Assembly (NCBI GenBank): GCA_029261595.1
Contig: JAJDAZ010000026.1
Location: 1 to 64,000, forward strand
Reading direction: 5' to 3'
From: Nitrospinaceae bacterium
Lineage (GTDB): Bacteria; Nitrospinota; Nitrospinia; Nitrospinales; VA-1
Length of the DNA: 64,000 nt
Below are positions 7,733-17,925 of the stretch, in pieces (position 1 is the first letter of the stretch; each line of letters opens with the position of its first letter). The notes under the pieces are model-generated. The model was not told the origin of the DNA. It worked only from the letters and a program-made list of their open reading frames with translations, and ran no database searches. The position numbers were made by a program, and so were the translations under genes.

Positions 7733-7880
7733 GTTCAATATCTAATCTATTGAATTAAAAGGTATTTATTTGTTTTTAGCCGGTTAAGGCTAATGACTGA
7801 AAGCCCGAAAACAAAATATTCTCGTTTTATCTAATAGTTGATTAAACATATTTAAACCAGTCTCCCGATTGGGAAAGCCC

Positions 7881-9368
7881 ATGTACCAGCCCTCACTGGA
7901 AGAATTCAAACAAAAAACCCGGCAAGGCAACCTGATTCCCATTTACAAGGAAATTGTCGCCGATTTGGACACGCCTGTGTCGGCTTATATGAAAATCAGG
8001 GGAGGGGACTATTCATTTCTGTTGGAAAGCGTTGAGGGCGGTGAAAAGTGGGCGCGCTATTGTTTTTTAGGGTGCGATCCGTCGTTGATCGTTCAAACCA
8101 AAGGCAATGCCTTCACGATTCACGATCACGGCACAGAGCGGACGGGGCAGGTGGAAGACCCTCTTTCCGTCATAAAGGAAATTCTGGCGAAATACCGGCC
8201 GGTGCCCGAGAAGGATTTGCCGCCGTTTACCGGCGGTGCGGTCGGTTTCATCGGCTATGATATGGTTCGTTATTTTGAAAACCTGCCCGATCAGACCACA
8301 GATGATCTCGATATCCCCGATTCCCTTTTTGTCATCACCGACACCCTGCTGATTTTTGACAATGTTTCGCACACCATCAAAATAGTGTCCAATGCATTTG
8401 TTGAAGGGGATGACCTGGAAAATCTTTACAATAAAACCATTCAAAAAATCGAATATCTGGAGGATAAACTGAGGGCCCCGGTTCCTGTAGCCGCGACGAC
8501 TAAAAACGATCGAGCTAAAACGGGCCTGGGTCGCATAGAATCCAATTTTAAGGAGAAAGCCTTCAAGGATGCGGTCCTCAAAATCAAGGATTACATCGTC
8601 GAGGGGGACGCCATTCAGGTGGTGTTATCGCAACGATTAAAGTGCACCATCAGCGAAGATCCGTTCGATATTTATCGAGCCCTCAGGACAGTTAACCCCT
8701 CTCCTTACATGTATTACCTAAAGTTTGGGGAATTGCAGGTCGTGGGTTCTTCCCCCGAGATTCTGGTGCGCCTGGAAGATGATAAAGTCGAGGTTCGCCC
8801 CATTGCCGGAACCCGCAAACGCGGAAAAGACGAAGAAGAAGATTGCGCCCTGGAGAAAGACCTTCTGCAGGATGAAAAAGAACTGGCCGAACACATCATG
8901 CTGGTGGATTTGGGCCGCAATGACCTGGGACGGGTCGCCCAAACGAGCACCGTCGAGGTGAACGAGCAATTTATCATCGAACGCTATTCCCATGTCATGC
9001 ACATCGTTTCCAATGTGCGGGGCATATTAAAACCCGGCCTCGATTGTTTTGACGTGCTGAAAGCCGCCTTCCCGGCAGGTACGCTCTCAGGCGCGCCAAA
9101 GATCCGGGCGATGGAGATCATCGACGAACTGGAACCGACCCGAAGGGGTCTTTATGGAGGGACGGTGGGTTATATCAGCTTCAATGGCAATCTGGACACC
9201 GCCATAGCCATCCGCACGCTTTTGATAAAAGATAATATTGCCTACCTGGGCGTGGGAGCCGGGATCGTCTCGGATTCTGTTCCCGACAATGAGTTTGAGG
9301 AAACCATGAACAAGGGCAAGGCTCTGTTGAAGGCCATCGAAATCACCGAGAAAGGGTTGTTCCGATGA
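7881..9368 (+). CDS. trpE: Anthranilate synthase component I
   Basis: TrpE converts chorismate to anthranilate using ammonia supplied by TrpG, the first committed step of tryptophan synthesis. The protein is about 495 residues, the normal length. The N-terminal domain starts [12 protein letters not shown] and includes [20 protein letters not shown], the region that binds feedback-inhibiting tryptophan in this family. The C-terminal chorismate-binding domain has [69 protein letters not shown] and [11 protein letters not shown]. The ATG at 7881 is preferred to an in-frame TTG at 7869 because it matches the usual TrpE N-terminus. The stop overlaps the trpG start in ATGA, so the two subunits are likely translationally coupled. 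Confidence 0.96.
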   Translation: MYQPSLEEFKQKTRQGNLIPIYKEIVADLDTPVSAYMKIRGGDYSFLLESVEGGEKWARYCFLGCDPSLIVQTKGNAFTIHDHGTERTGQVEDPLSVIKEILAKYRPVPEKDLPPFTGGAVGFIGYDMVRYFENLPDQTTDDLDIPDSLFVITDTLLIFDNVSHTIKIVSNAFVEGDDLENLYNKTIQKIEYLEDKLRAPVPVAATTKNDRAKTGLGRIESNFKEKAFKDAVLKIKDYIVEGDAIQVVLSQRLKCTISEDPFDIYRALRTVNPSPYMYYLKFGELQVVGSSPEILVRLEDDKVEVRPIAGTRKRGKDEEEDCALEKDLLQDEKELAEHIMLVDLGRNDLGRVAQTSTVEVNEQFIIERYSHVMHIVSNVRGILKPGLDCFDVLKAAFPAGTLSGAPKIRAMEIIDELEPTRRGLYGGTVGYISFNGNLDTAIAIRTLLIKDNIAYLGVGAGIVSDSVPDNEFEETMNKGKALLKAIEITEKGLFR

Positions 9369-9946
9369 TCCTCATGATCGACAATTACGATTCCTTCACC
9401 TACAACCTGGTGCAATACATGGGTGAGTTGGGGGCGGATATCCAGGTGCATCGCAATGACGAAATCACCTTGGATGAAATAGAATCCCTGGCGCCGGAGA
9501 AAATTGTGGTTTCCCCAGGGCCCTGTACGCCGGACAAGGCGGGCGTGTCCGTCGATGTGGTGAAACGGTTTGCGGGGAAAATTCCCATTTTGGGCGTGTG
9601 TCTCGGGCATCAGTCCGTGGGCCAGGCGTTCGGCGGGGAGATCATCAAGGCAGGGAGATTGATGCATGGGAAAACCTCGATGATTCACCACGATGGAAAA
9701 ACCCTGTTTAAAAACCTGCCCAATCCGTTTGAGGCCACGCGCTATCATTCGCTGGTTTTGAATCGAAAAACCCTGCCGGATTGTTTTGAAATCTCCGCCG
9801 AGAGTGAAGACAAGGAAATCATGGGAATCCGACACAAAGAATTACTGGTTGAAGGCGTGCAGTTTCATCCGGAATCCATTTTGACCACGAGCGGCAAGGA
9901 GTTGTTGGGAAACTTTCTGCATCTGCCGGCAAAAAACACAGTATGA
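9365..9946 (+). CDS. trpG: Anthranilate synthase component II (glutamine amidotransferase)
   Basis: This 193-residue class I amidotransferase hydrolyses glutamine and passes ammonia to TrpE. The opening [19 protein letters not shown] is the family signature. The oxyanion region is [12 protein letters not shown], the nucleophile Cys lies in [15 protein letters not shown], and the catalytic His-Glu pair is in [10 protein letters not shown]. In many bacteria this subunit is shared with folate synthesis (PabA); its position between trpE and trpD favours tryptophan as the main use. It overlaps both neighbours by four bases (ATGA), a tight translational arrangement. Confidence 0.96.
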   Translation: MILMIDNYDSFTYNLVQYMGELGADIQVHRNDEITLDEIESLAPEKIVVSPGPCTPDKAGVSVDVVKRFAGKIPILGVCLGHQSVGQAFGGEIIKAGRLMHGKTSMIHHDGKTLFKNLPNPFEATRYHSLVLNRKTLPDCFEISAESEDKEIMGIRHKELLVEGVQFHPESILTTSGKELLGNFLHLPAKNTV

Positions 9947-10956
9947 AAATCCAGGAGGCTTTTGCCAGGGTCATTGATGGGGTCGATTTGGCGGAAACGG
10001 AAATGATTTCAGTGATGACTCAAATCATGGAAGGCGCTGTGGGCCAACCCGCATTGGCGGCGTTTTTAACGGCCCTCAGAATGAAAGGAGAAAGTGTTGG
10101 CGAAATCGTGGGCGCGGCTCGCGTCATGCGGCAAAAAGCCGAAACTTTAAACGTCTCCTCAGAAAATATTGTCGATACCTGTGGCACCGGCGGGGACGGG
10201 GGAAATACCTTCAATATTTCAACCGCCTCGGCGTTCGTTGTGGCTGGCGCAGGAATCACTGTGGCCAAGCACGGCAACCGGGCGGTGTCCAGCCGGTCCG
10301 GGAGCGCCGATGTATTAAAATGCCTGGGAGTCAACATCGAAGCGGATAAAGCGGTTGTGGAAAGATGCGTGGAGCAGGTGGGCATGGGGTTCCTGTTCGC
10401 GCCATTGATGCATGGGGCGATGAAGCATGCCGCGGCAGTGAGGAAGGAATTGGGCTTTAGAACGATATTCAATTTGCTGGGGCCGTTGACCAATCCGGCC
10501 AACGCCCATGGACAGGTGATCGGGGTGTTCGACCGAAAATGGGTTTTACCGATCGCCCAAGTCTTGAAGGACCTGGGATGCAGGCATGCGTTTGTGGTCC
10601 ACGGCGAAGACGGGCTCGATGAAATTTCATTGATGGACAAAACCCGTATTGCAGAATTATCCAATGGTGGGATTGGAGAATACACCATCGGCCCGAATGA
10701 TTTTGGGTTAAATGGTTGTTCCCCGGACCAGGTCACAGGCGGTTCCCCGGAAGAAAACGCGGAAATAATTAGGACCGTCCTGGAAGGGGAAGAGGGTCCG
10801 AAAGCGGATATCGTTTTATTGAATGCGGCGGCGGCCATTTGCGCTGGAGGAAAATCCGGTTCCATCAATGACGGATTGGCGGTCGCCCGGAAGTCCATTG
10901 CATCGGGCGCGGCCAAACAAAAATTACAAAATTTATGTGAAGTGAGCCACTCTTGA
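9943..10956 (+). CDS. trpD: Anthranilate phosphoribosyltransferase
   Basis: TrpD joins anthranilate to PRPP. The protein is 337 residues, full length. The PRPP-binding loop [16 protein letters not shown] and the following [18 protein letters not shown] are present. [20 protein letters not shown] and the acidic EDGLDEIS metal-binding motif also match the family. The start overlaps the trpG stop (ATGA), so it is coupled to the upstream genes. It is separate from trpG here, unlike the trpGD fusion of enterobacteria. A short gap of 18 bp leads to trpC. Confidence 0.96.
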   Translation: MKIQEAFARVIDGVDLAETEMISVMTQIMEGAVGQPALAAFLTALRMKGESVGEIVGAARVMRQKAETLNVSSENIVDTCGTGGDGGNTFNISTASAFVVAGAGITVAKHGNRAVSSRSGSADVLKCLGVNIEADKAVVERCVEQVGMGFLFAPLMHGAMKHAAAVRKELGFRTIFNLLGPLTNPANAHGQVIGVFDRKWVLPIAQVLKDLGCRHAFVVHGEDGLDEISLMDKTRIAELSNGGIGEYTIGPNDFGLNGCSPDQVTGGSPEENAEIIRTVLEGEEGPKADIVLLNAAAAICAGGKSGSINDGLAVARKSIASGAAKQKLQNLCEVSHS

Positions 10957-10974
10957 TGGTGCGGAAATAAAAAC

Positions 10975-11778
10975 ATGGCCAACGTACTCGATAAAATTTT
11001 TGTGCATAAGAAAGAGGAGCTGGGTAGCACCAAACGAAAGGCCCCCCTTTCTGAGATAAAAGGGAGGATCGGACAGCAGGCGGATGCGCAGGATATCAGG
11101 CAGGCGCTTGAGCCTGGGTCTCAATACAGAATCATTGCCGAGATCAAGAAGCGGACGCCCTTCAAGGGGGAATTGCGCCCGGACTTTGACGGTTTGTCCA
11201 TTGCCAGAGATTATTCCCAAAATGGAGCCGCCGCGATTTCTGTTTTGACGGAATCAAATTATTTTGGCGGCAGTATCGAGTTTTTAAGTCAGGTCCGGGA
11301 GGCGGTGAAAACACCGTTACTCAGAAAGGATTTTATTTTCGACCCGTATCAGGTTTATGAGTCTCGCGCTTTTGGCGGGGATTTTTTTCTGCTGATAGCC
11401 ACCTGGCTGGACAAAAACCAGTTGGAAGATTTGCTGGAGTTGGGCAAAGAAATCGGCATGACCGCCCTGGTAGAAACTCATTGCGAACGGGATATGGAAA
11501 AAGCTTTTTCCGCAGGAGGGTTCCTGTTAGGAATCAACAACCGCGATTTGAAAACAGGAAAAACCGATCTGGATATTTCCCGCCGGCTGATAAAAATGGC
11601 GAAAATGGTTCCAGACAACCTCCTGGTTTGCGAAAGCGGGATTCATTCTGCAAAGGAAATTCAGGAACTGGAGCAACTCGGGGCGCAGGCGTTTTTGATT
11701 GGCGAGAGTTTGATGAAAGCGGACAGCATCCCCGAAAAACTGGCCGAGCTGACAGGCAATAAAAGTAAGGAACGTTAA
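10975..11778 (+). CDS. trpC: Indole-3-glycerol phosphate synthase
   Basis: The protein is a 267-residue TIM barrel that closes the indole ring from CdRP. Signatures include IIAEIKKRTPFKGEL, GAAAISVLTESNYFGGS, PLLRKDFIFDPYQVYESRAFG, GMTALVETHCERDME, LGINNRDLKTGKTDL and VCESGIHSAKEI. The usual motif is K-K-x-SPSKG; here it reads KKRTPFKGEL, so Ser is replaced by Thr and Ser by Phe around the phosphate-binding loop, a tolerated variant. It is the last gene of the first trp block. A convergent lipoprotein gene lies between it and trpF. Confidence 0.95.
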   Translation: MANVLDKIFVHKKEELGSTKRKAPLSEIKGRIGQQADAQDIRQALEPGSQYRIIAEIKKRTPFKGELRPDFDGLSIARDYSQNGAAAISVLTESNYFGGSIEFLSQVREAVKTPLLRKDFIFDPYQVYESRAFGGDFFLLIATWLDKNQLEDLLELGKEIGMTALVETHCERDMEKAFSAGGFLLGINNRDLKTGKTDLDISRRLIKMAKMVPDNLLVCESGIHSAKEIQELEQLGAQAFLIGESLMKADSIPEKLAELTGNKSKER

Positions 11779-11787
11779 TGAACGGTT

Positions 11788-12210
11788 TTAATAATGGGAA
11801 TGACCGGAAGCTTCCACCACGAGAGAGGTCTCTTTAATTATTTCCACCGCCATCTCTTCATTATAATCTGAGGAGAAGAACCCTTTTTCCTGGGCTTTGA
11901 CGCGGATCTTGGAAATTTTGAGCCCGATTTCAATCACGTCGATGATGATGTGAAGTTCCTTGGTTCGGACATTGATTTGGCGGTTCACACCGTCTTCTGA
12001 AATATCGTCCACTTTCAGGTTCATGTTTTTCAATGCGGCTAAAGTGGAATGGTAGAGTGGCTCGACGGATATCTCAAACGATTTAATGCCATGACCCTGA
12101 AAATTTACTTCGACATCCACTCCATCGGCTTCGTGAGTGGTTCCACAACCGGTTGATAGCAGGGGGACAGTGAGCAACAAGACAAGGACGATCCATCGAA
12201 AATTTTTCAT
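11788..12210 (-). CDS. DUF3568-like small lipoprotein inside the trp cluster
   Basis: The protein is 140 residues. The signal peptide ends in LLSTGC with Cys22 as lipidation site. The mature part looks like the DUF3568 type: a two-layer alpha/beta domain with a PLYHSTLAALKNMNL helix and a REL-like basic strand (NRQINVRTKELHIIIDV). It ends in a His-containing tail (ASGHSHY). Function is unknown. It is encoded on the opposite strand between trpC (10 bp away, tail to tail) and trpF (145 bp, divergent), so it interrupts an otherwise collinear trp operon. It probably has its own promoter in the 12211-12354 gap, which must also serve trpFBA. Confidence 0.75.
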   Translation of the reverse strand: MKNFRWIVLVLLLTVPLLSTGCGTTHEADGVDVEVNFQGHGIKSFEISVEPLYHSTLAALKNMNLKVDDISEDGVNRQINVRTKELHIIIDVIEIGLKISKIRVKAQEKGFFSSDYNEEMAVEIIKETSLVVEASGHSHY

Positions 12211-12354
12211 AACGCACCTGGAAGGTTTAGATAAAAACAGGTTAATTTAGGTTGTTGGGCGAGTGGCAATTAGGGTTACAATAAATCACCCTTAACAACA
12301 ATCCTGTTAAAATTTTAATTCAAAAACTTGTAAAAAGACACAGATTTTTGAAAA

Positions 12355-12984
12355 ATGGTTAAACAATCGCACATTGTGAAGGTAAAGATTTGCGGCATGA
12401 CCTGCATGGAAGATACCCTTCTGGCGGTCGAGGGAGGAGCCGATGCGGTCGGTTTCATCTTTTATAAAAAAAGTCCGCGCAATGTTTCTCCAAAAACAGT
12501 GAAAAGCATTATCGCGGCACTGCCCCCGTTTGTTGAAACCGTCGGCGTGTTCGTCAATGAATCGGCAGACCGGATCAACCGCATCGCCGATTCCTGTAAA
12601 CTGTCAGCGGTGCAGTTGCATGGCAACGAGTCTCCGGCTTTTTGTAAAACAATCAGCCGCAAGGTGATCAAGGCCGTGCGCGTTCAGGGGAAGGAATCTT
12701 TTGACGGATTATCCGCCTATAAAGTCAGCGCCTTTTTATTGGATGCCTATTCCGCGAATCAGCAGGGAGGGACCGGCGAAACCTTCGATTGGCGGCTGGT
12801 CAATGATGGAAAAAAATTCGGTCCGGTGATATTGGCAGGAGGTCTGGACCCTTCGAACGTGGCTCACGCGATACAAAAGGCTAAACCCTACGCTGTGGAC
12901 GTATGTTCCGGGGTCGAAAAGACGCCAGGCATCAAAGACCGGCACCAGGTCAGGAAATTTATCAAGGCCGCCAAGGGTGGCTGA
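12355..12984 (+). CDS. trpF: Phosphoribosylanthranilate isomerase
   Basis: The protein is a 209-residue TIM barrel for the Amadori rearrangement of PRA to CdRP. The catalytic Cys lies in VKVKICGMTCMEDTL, and the general acid Asp is in FLLDAYSANQQGGTGETFDW. The family motifs GADAVGFIFYKKSPRNV, VQLHGNE and LAGGLDPSNVAHAI are all present. The ATG at 12355 puts six residues before VKVKICG; a GTG further in is possible. It opens the second half of the trp cluster (FBA) after the antisense lipoprotein gene and is 38 bp from trpB. Confidence 0.95.
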   Translation: MVKQSHIVKVKICGMTCMEDTLLAVEGGADAVGFIFYKKSPRNVSPKTVKSIIAALPPFVETVGVFVNESADRINRIADSCKLSAVQLHGNESPAFCKTISRKVIKAVRVQGKESFDGLSAYKVSAFLLDAYSANQQGGTGETFDWRLVNDGKKFGPVILAGGLDPSNVAHAIQKAKPYAVDVCSGVEKTPGIKDRHQVRKFIKAAKGG

Positions 12985-13022
12985 ATGAGTACTGCGTCAT
13001 TCGATAGCGAAGGAAAAAAAGG

Positions 13023-14234
13023 ATGGAACAACCCATGAAGCAAATCCAGTTGCCGGATGAACGGGGACATTTCGGTGTTTTCGGCGGCAAGTATGTGATC
13101 GAAACCCTGATGCCCGCGTTGAAGGAACTGGAGGAAGTGTTCGCTTCGGCTCAAAGTGACCCGGCTTTTCAAAAGGAATTGAAATATTACTTAAAACAAT
13201 ATGTGGGCCGGCCCACGCCTTTATTTTTTGCCAAAAACTTAACCCGCCAGCTGGGCGGAGCAAAAATTTATCTAAAGCGGGAAGACCTCAATCATACCGG
13301 CGCCCATAAAATAAACAACACCATAGGAAGCGCGTTACTGGCGCATCGTATGGGCAAAAAGCGGGTGATCGCCGAAACGGGAGCCGGTCAGCATGGGGTG
13401 GCCAGCGCAACCGCCGCCGCCTTGTTCGGGCTGGAATGCGACGTCTTCATGGGCGAAAAGGACATTCAGCGGCAGGCGCTCAATGTGTTTCGCATGAAGT
13501 TACTGGGGGCCAAGGTGATTCCGGTGTCCAGTGGAACGCGCACACTCAAAGATGCGACCAGTGAAGCGATTCGAAACTGGATCACCACCGTTGAAACCAC
13601 CCATTACATCATCGGGTCCGTGGTCGGCCCGCATCCTTATCCCATGATGGTACGAGAATTCCAAAAGGTCATTGGAGAAGAAGTCACCGGGCAAATCATG
13701 GATGCTGAAAAACGCATGCCGGATGTTTGCGTCGCCTGTGTCGGCGGTGGAAGCAACGCGATGGGATTGTTTTATCCCTTCATCAACCATGAAGAAACCC
13801 GGCTGATCGGAGTGGAAGCCGCAGGGTTGGGAATCGAATCCGGCAAACACGGCGCGTCCTTGAGTGAAGGCAAGGCGGGGGTCCTGCATGGAATGATGAG
13901 CAATCTTTTGTATGACGACGATGGACAGATTAAAGAGGCGCATTCCGTCTCAGCGGGGTTGGACTATCCAGGCGTTGGTGCCGAGCACAGTCATCTTAAC
14001 GAAACTGGCAGGGCGCATTATGTCCCGATCACCGATGACGAAGCCCTGGAAGGGTTCAAACTTCTTTCGAAAGCCGAAGGAATCATCCCGGCGCTGGAAT
14101 CGGCGCACGCCATCGCCTACGTCAGCAAGTTGGCTCCCGAAATGAAAAAAGACGAGATCATTGTGATTTGTTTGTCAGGCCGTGGAGACAAGGACGTGAA
14201 TCAGGTCGCCGATATCATGGGAGTTTCCTTGTGA
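13023..14234 (+). CDS. trpB: Tryptophan synthase beta chain
   Basis: TrpB condenses indole with serine using PLP. The protein is 403 residues, the standard TrpB1 type. Visible motifs are [19 protein letters not shown], the PLP lysine in [30 protein letters not shown] and [13 protein letters not shown] for the phosphate of PLP. At the C-terminus is [12 protein letters not shown]. An AAGGA-rich site precedes the ATG at 13023; an internal Met at codon 5 could also serve. The last four bases (GTGA) overlap the trpA start, as expected for subunits of one alpha2-beta2 complex. Confidence 0.97.
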   Translation: MEQPMKQIQLPDERGHFGVFGGKYVIETLMPALKELEEVFASAQSDPAFQKELKYYLKQYVGRPTPLFFAKNLTRQLGGAKIYLKREDLNHTGAHKINNTIGSALLAHRMGKKRVIAETGAGQHGVASATAAALFGLECDVFMGEKDIQRQALNVFRMKLLGAKVIPVSSGTRTLKDATSEAIRNWITTVETTHYIIGSVVGPHPYPMMVREFQKVIGEEVTGQIMDAEKRMPDVCVACVGGGSNAMGLFYPFINHEETRLIGVEAAGLGIESGKHGASLSEGKAGVLHGMMSNLLYDDDGQIKEAHSVSAGLDYPGVGAEHSHLNETGRAHYVPITDDEALEGFKLLSKAEGIIPALESAHAIAYVSKLAPEMKKDEIIVICLSGRGDKDVNQVADIMGVSL

Positions 14235-15034
14235 GCCGCATCCAGGATTGTTTTCAAAAATTGAAAGAAAAAAATCAGAAGGCGCTGGTTGCGTTCATCA
14301 CGGCGGGAGATCCTGACATACCGACCACCAAGCAGATTTTTTCCATCATCGAAAAAAACGGAGCCGATATTATCGAACTGGGAGTGCCCTTTTCCGATCC
14401 ATTGGCCGACGGGCCCGTCATCCAGGCGTCTTCCCAGCGGTCCCTGGAAAATGGCACGACGCTGAAAAAAATTCTTCAACTGGTGCAGGATGTTCGTCAG
14501 ACCTCCGAGCTTCCCATCGTATTGATGACCAGTTACAATCCGGTTTTTGCCTATGGATTAAAACCCTTCGTTGATGACGCCCTTAAAACCGGGGTGGATG
14601 GCGTGATCATTCCCGACCTTCCTCCTGAAGAAGCCGGCGAGTTTGATCCCTATGCCAGCGAGCAGGGACTGGATATGATTTATCTCCTCGCGCCCACCAG
14701 CACCGAAGACAGAATCCGCATGATTGCCGATGAAAGCAGGGGATTCATCTATTACGTTTCTCTGACCGGGACGACGGGGGTAAAATCCCAAATGAGCACC
14801 AATCTCGAAACCAAGGTGCAGGCCATTAAAAATGTCGCCAAGTTGCCCGTTCTTGTCGGGTTTGGTATTTCCGGCCCGGAACAGGCTAAAGAAGCAGCGG
14901 CTGTTTCCGATGGCGTGATTGTGGGAAGCGCCATCGTCCGGTTGATTGAACAGAATGAGAACCCTGCGGATCGCGATGTAAAAATCGGCGAATTTGTCGC
15001 CAGCGTGAAACAATCTATCTCTACTCTTGGCTGA
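14231..15034 (+). CDS. trpA: Tryptophan synthase alpha chain
   Basis: TrpA cleaves indole-3-glycerol phosphate and channels indole to TrpB. The GTG at 14231 ([14 protein letters not shown]) overlapping the trpB stop in GTGA is the best start, giving 267 residues. The ORF can be read further upstream into trpB, but that part is a shadow. The catalytic Glu is in [19 protein letters not shown] and the Asp in [11 protein letters not shown]. The phosphate loop is [10 protein letters not shown] with [13 protein letters not shown]. It ends 16 bp before a glycosyltransferase gene. Confidence 0.96.
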   Translation: MSRIQDCFQKLKEKNQKALVAFITAGDPDIPTTKQIFSIIEKNGADIIELGVPFSDPLADGPVIQASSQRSLENGTTLKKILQLVQDVRQTSELPIVLMTSYNPVFAYGLKPFVDDALKTGVDGVIIPDLPPEEAGEFDPYASEQGLDMIYLLAPTSTEDRIRMIADESRGFIYYVSLTGTTGVKSQMSTNLETKVQAIKNVAKLPVLVGFGISGPEQAKEAAAVSDGVIVGSAIVRLIEQNENPADRDVKIGEFVASVKQSISTLG

Positions 15035-15050
15035 TTCTGGGAATGGATGC

Positions 15051-15734
15051 ATGAGTCCTAAAGTATCGGTCATCATTCCCGCTTTCAATGAAGAATCCTC
15101 CATCGGCTTGGTCCTGAACGATCTTCCCACCGACACCCTGCACGAAATCATTGTGGTCGATAACGCTTCGACCGATAACACGGCCAGGGTGGCGCGCGAA
15201 TCCGGCGCGAGGGTGGTCGAAGAAAAACACAAAGGGTACGGATCAGCCTGCCTCAGGGGAATCGCGGAACTCGATCAACCGGATATTGTGGTGTTTCTCG
15301 ATGGCGATTACAGCGATTACCCGGAAGAAATCACCTCGATCATTCAGCCGGTGATTTCAGGAGAACAGGATTTTGTTCTGGGAAGCCGGATGATTCTTCC
15401 CGAAAGTCGGGCGGCGTTACTTCCGCAGGCCAGATACGGCAACCGCCTGGCGGTTTTTTTGATATGCCTTTTTTTCAGGCATCGCTACACGGACCTCGGG
15501 CCATTTCGGGCCATCCGCTATGAATCTCTGAAAGCGATCGGAATGCAGGACACCGATTTCGGCTGGACGGTGGAAATGCAGATCAAAGCCGTAAAGAAGG
15601 GATTGCGGATAATCGAAATTCCCGTGCGATATAGGGAAAGGGTGGGGGTATCGAAGATCACCGGAACCGTCTCGGGAACGTTTAAAGCCGGGACAAAAAT
15701 AATCTATACCATTTTTAAATATCTGATAGTCTAA
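15051..15734 (+). CDS. Family 2 glycosyltransferase (dolichol/polyprenyl-phosphate sugar synthase-like)
   Basis: The protein is about 227 residues, soluble, and of the GT-A fold. It opens VSVIIPAFNEESSIGLVL, followed by IIVVDNASTDNTA, the nucleotide-binding region GYGSACLRGI, and a D-x-D-like VFLDGDYSDYPEEI. The acceptor-side motif is DFGWTVEMQIKAV with PVRYRERVGVSKITG. There are no C-terminal membrane helices, so it is the short DPM1-like type. The ATG at 15051 (MSPKVSV) is preferred to an upstream TTG. It sits 16 bp after trpA, so it may be co-transcribed without being functionally linked. The sugar and acceptor cannot be read from sequence. Confidence 0.85.
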   Translation: MSPKVSVIIPAFNEESSIGLVLNDLPTDTLHEIIVVDNASTDNTARVARESGARVVEEKHKGYGSACLRGIAELDQPDIVVFLDGDYSDYPEEITSIIQPVISGEQDFVLGSRMILPESRAALLPQARYGNRLAVFLICLFFRHRYTDLGPFRAIRYESLKAIGMQDTDFGWTVEMQIKAVKKGLRIIEIPVRYRERVGVSKITGTVSGTFKAGTKIIYTIFKYLIV

Positions 15735-15776
15735 ATGGCGGGCAATTAAATCCCCAATAACGCCGGGTATTTTTAA

Positions 15777-16577
15777 ATGAGAGTTTCTTTTCATAATAAA
15801 ATTAAAGTCTCTATCCTTTGTCTGTGGATGATCTGTTTTGCCTTCACCTCACCCTCCCTGGCGGCAGATGATCTTAAAGCTCTGATTCAAAAACGGCTCA
15901 GTGAGGACGGATTAACCTTGGATTTGAGCCGGGTGGTGATCGGGCCGAAAGGCGCCATTAAACTCGCCAAAATGGAAGAGTTGTCCAAGGTCACCACGCT
16001 TTTATTGCAGGGGAATGGAATCAAATACAAAGGCATGAAGGCCCTGGCTCAATCCCCACATTTGGCAAACGTGAAGCATCTGGACCTGTGGGGAAACCTG
16101 ATTGGCGACCTGGGGCTCAAGGCGCTGGCTGAATCGCCTTATTTGAAAAACCTCGAATCCTTAAAAATATGGAAAAATGAAATAGCCGATGAGGCGTTTG
16201 ATCATGTCGCTCTGTCTAAAAACTTTTCAAATGTCACCACGCTTTTGATGAACGACAACCTGATCACTCCTGATGGCGCTTCTGCATTTGCAAAGGTTGA
16301 AAGCTTGCCGAATCTGGAGACCTTGAATCTGTTTCGTAACGAAATAGGCGATGACGGGGCGGTGGCTATTGCCAATTCCAAAAACTTTCCGAATTTAAAA
16401 GCGCTTTACCTGGGGCAAAACAATATTGCCGATAAGGGCGCCGAGGCGCTCATGGGAAGCGAATTTTTTCCTGCGCTTAAATCCCTTGATTTGGTGATGA
16501 ATCCTCTTTCATCAAAAATCCAGATGAAGGCTTTTAAATACACTAAGGAAAAGGGGATTCAAATCATTATTCGCTGA
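15777..16577 (+). CDS. Exported leucine-rich-repeat protein
   Basis: The protein is 266 residues with a clear signal peptide: basic start, hydrophobic stretch at residues 10-28, and an SLA-A cleavage site near residue 29-30. The mature protein is about eight RI-type LRRs, for example GDDGAVAIANSKNFPNLKAL and ADKGAEALMGSEFFPALKSL. This is the same consensus as the cytoplasmic LRR protein at 4775-5683. It is probably periplasmic or surface-exposed, since no anchor is visible. The partner is unknown. It lies between a glycosyltransferase gene (42 bp upstream) and proA (31 bp downstream) on the same strand. Confidence 0.85.
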   Translation: MRVSFHNKIKVSILCLWMICFAFTSPSLAADDLKALIQKRLSEDGLTLDLSRVVIGPKGAIKLAKMEELSKVTTLLLQGNGIKYKGMKALAQSPHLANVKHLDLWGNLIGDLGLKALAESPYLKNLESLKIWKNEIADEAFDHVALSKNFSNVTTLLMNDNLITPDGASAFAKVESLPNLETLNLFRNEIGDDGAVAIANSKNFPNLKALYLGQNNIADKGAEALMGSEFFPALKSLDLVMNPLSSKIQMKAFKYTKEKGIQIIIR

Positions 16578-16608
16578 AACCGGGAAACAATAGTATTAAA
16601 GGATAAAA

Positions 16609-17925
16609 ATGACCGTAACCGAAATTGCCGCGCAGGCCAAAGCCGCGTCCCTGAAGTTGGCGGGTCTTTCCACTCAGGATAAAAACAAAGCCCTGGAAAA
16701 AATGGCCGAGGCGATAGAAGCCAATGAGGCCCGTATTCTGTCCGCAAATAAAAAGGATTTGGAATATGCGCAGGCGGAAAATATTTCAAAGGCGCTACTG
16801 GCCCGGTTGGCTTTGAATGCCGCCAAGGTGAAAAGCATGGCCCAGGGAATCCGCAGTGTTTCCAGGCTGGCGGACCCGGTGGGGCGGGAAAAAAGTGTGA
16901 CCGAGTTGGACGAAGGTTTGATATTGCATCATGTCACCTGCCCGATCGGTGTTATCGGGGCGATCTTTGAGTCCCGCCCGGATGCCGTGCCACAAATTTC
17001 GTCGCTTTGTCTGAAATCGGGCAACGCCGTCATATTGAAAGGCGGAACCGAAGCGCAGCACACCAACAAGGTGATCGTTTCCCTTTTGGCCTCCGCCGCC
17101 GGTGAGGTTGCAGGCGTTCCCGAAACCGCGATTCAAATGATTGAGACTCGGGCGGAAGTGGCGGAAATGCTAGATCAGGACCGATACATTAACCTGGTCG
17201 TGCCGCGTGGCAGCAATGCCTTTGTCCGCTACATTCAGGAAACTACCAAAATTCCCGTGCTCGGTCATTCGGAGGGAATATGCAATGCCTATATAGATGA
17301 GGATGTGGATATCGATATGGCCGTCCGCGTGGTTCTCGACTCGAAACTTCAATATCCCGCGGCCTGCAATGCTCTGGAAAACCTGTTGATCCATCGGGAT
17401 ATCGCTGAAAAAGTTCTGCCTTTGCTGGTCGATAAATTTAAAGAGCAGGAAGTGGAACTGGTGGGTTGTGCAAACACATGTCAACTCGCGCCAGGGATTC
17501 AAAAGGCAGACGACAGTGAGTGGGACACCGAATACAACGACCTCAAACTGGCCGTTAAAGTGGTAGCGGATATGGGTGAGGCGATAGAGTTTATCAATTT
17601 GCACGGCTCCGGCCACACCGATACGATCCTCACCCGCGATAAGGAGCGGGCGGAAATGTTTTTGAATGAGGTGGACTCCTCCAGTGTGATTTGGAACGCC
17701 TCCACAAGGTTCGCCGATGGTTTCCGCTACGGCCTGGGGGCCGAAATTGGCATCAGCACCAACAAAACCCATGCGCGCGGTCCTGTGGGGTTGGAAGGTC
17801 TGGTGATCTATAAATACAAACTCACCGGCAAGGGCCAGATCGCAGGGGATTATTCCGGCGACGGGGCTAAAGAATTCACCCACAAGCCGATAGCTCCGGG
17901 CAAAGGGCGCTCAGAGCCAGCCTAG
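16609..17925 (+). CDS. proA: Gamma-glutamyl phosphate reductase
   Basis: ProA reduces glutamyl-5-phosphate to the semialdehyde with NADPH in proline synthesis. The protein is 438 residues, slightly longer than usual because of a short C-terminal tail. The motifs GVIGAIFESRPDAVPQISSLCLKSGNAVILKGG (in part), LVVPRGSNAFVRYI and GHSEGICNAYID are present. The active-site Cys lies in QYPAACNALENLLIH, and the C-terminus has STRFADGFRYGLGAEIGIST. No proB lies nearby in the window. Confidence 0.95.
   Translation: MTVTEIAAQAKAASLKLAGLSTQDKNKALEKMAEAIEANEARILSANKKDLEYAQAENISKALLARLALNAAKVKSMAQGIRSVSRLADPVGREKSVTELDEGLILHHVTCPIGVIGAIFESRPDAVPQISSLCLKSGNAVILKGGTEAQHTNKVIVSLLASAAGEVAGVPETAIQMIETRAEVAEMLDQDRYINLVVPRGSNAFVRYIQETTKIPVLGHSEGICNAYIDEDVDIDMAVRVVLDSKLQYPAACNALENLLIHRDIAEKVLPLLVDKFKEQEVELVGCANTCQLAPGIQKADDSEWDTEYNDLKLAVKVVADMGEAIEFINLHGSGHTDTILTRDKERAEMFLNEVDSSSVIWNASTRFADGFRYGLGAEIGISTNKTHARGPVGLEGLVIYKYKLTGKGQIAGDYSGDGAKEFTHKPIAPGKGRSEPA

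Noticed and set aside
6863-7738. 291-codon minus-strand ORF opposite the second propeller gene
   Set aside because: It mirrors a strongly repeated coding sequence. The repeat explains the openness of the reverse frame.
10020-11033. 337-codon minus-strand ORF opposite trpD
   Set aside because: TrpD motifs are complete on the plus strand. The reverse frame is a composition shadow.
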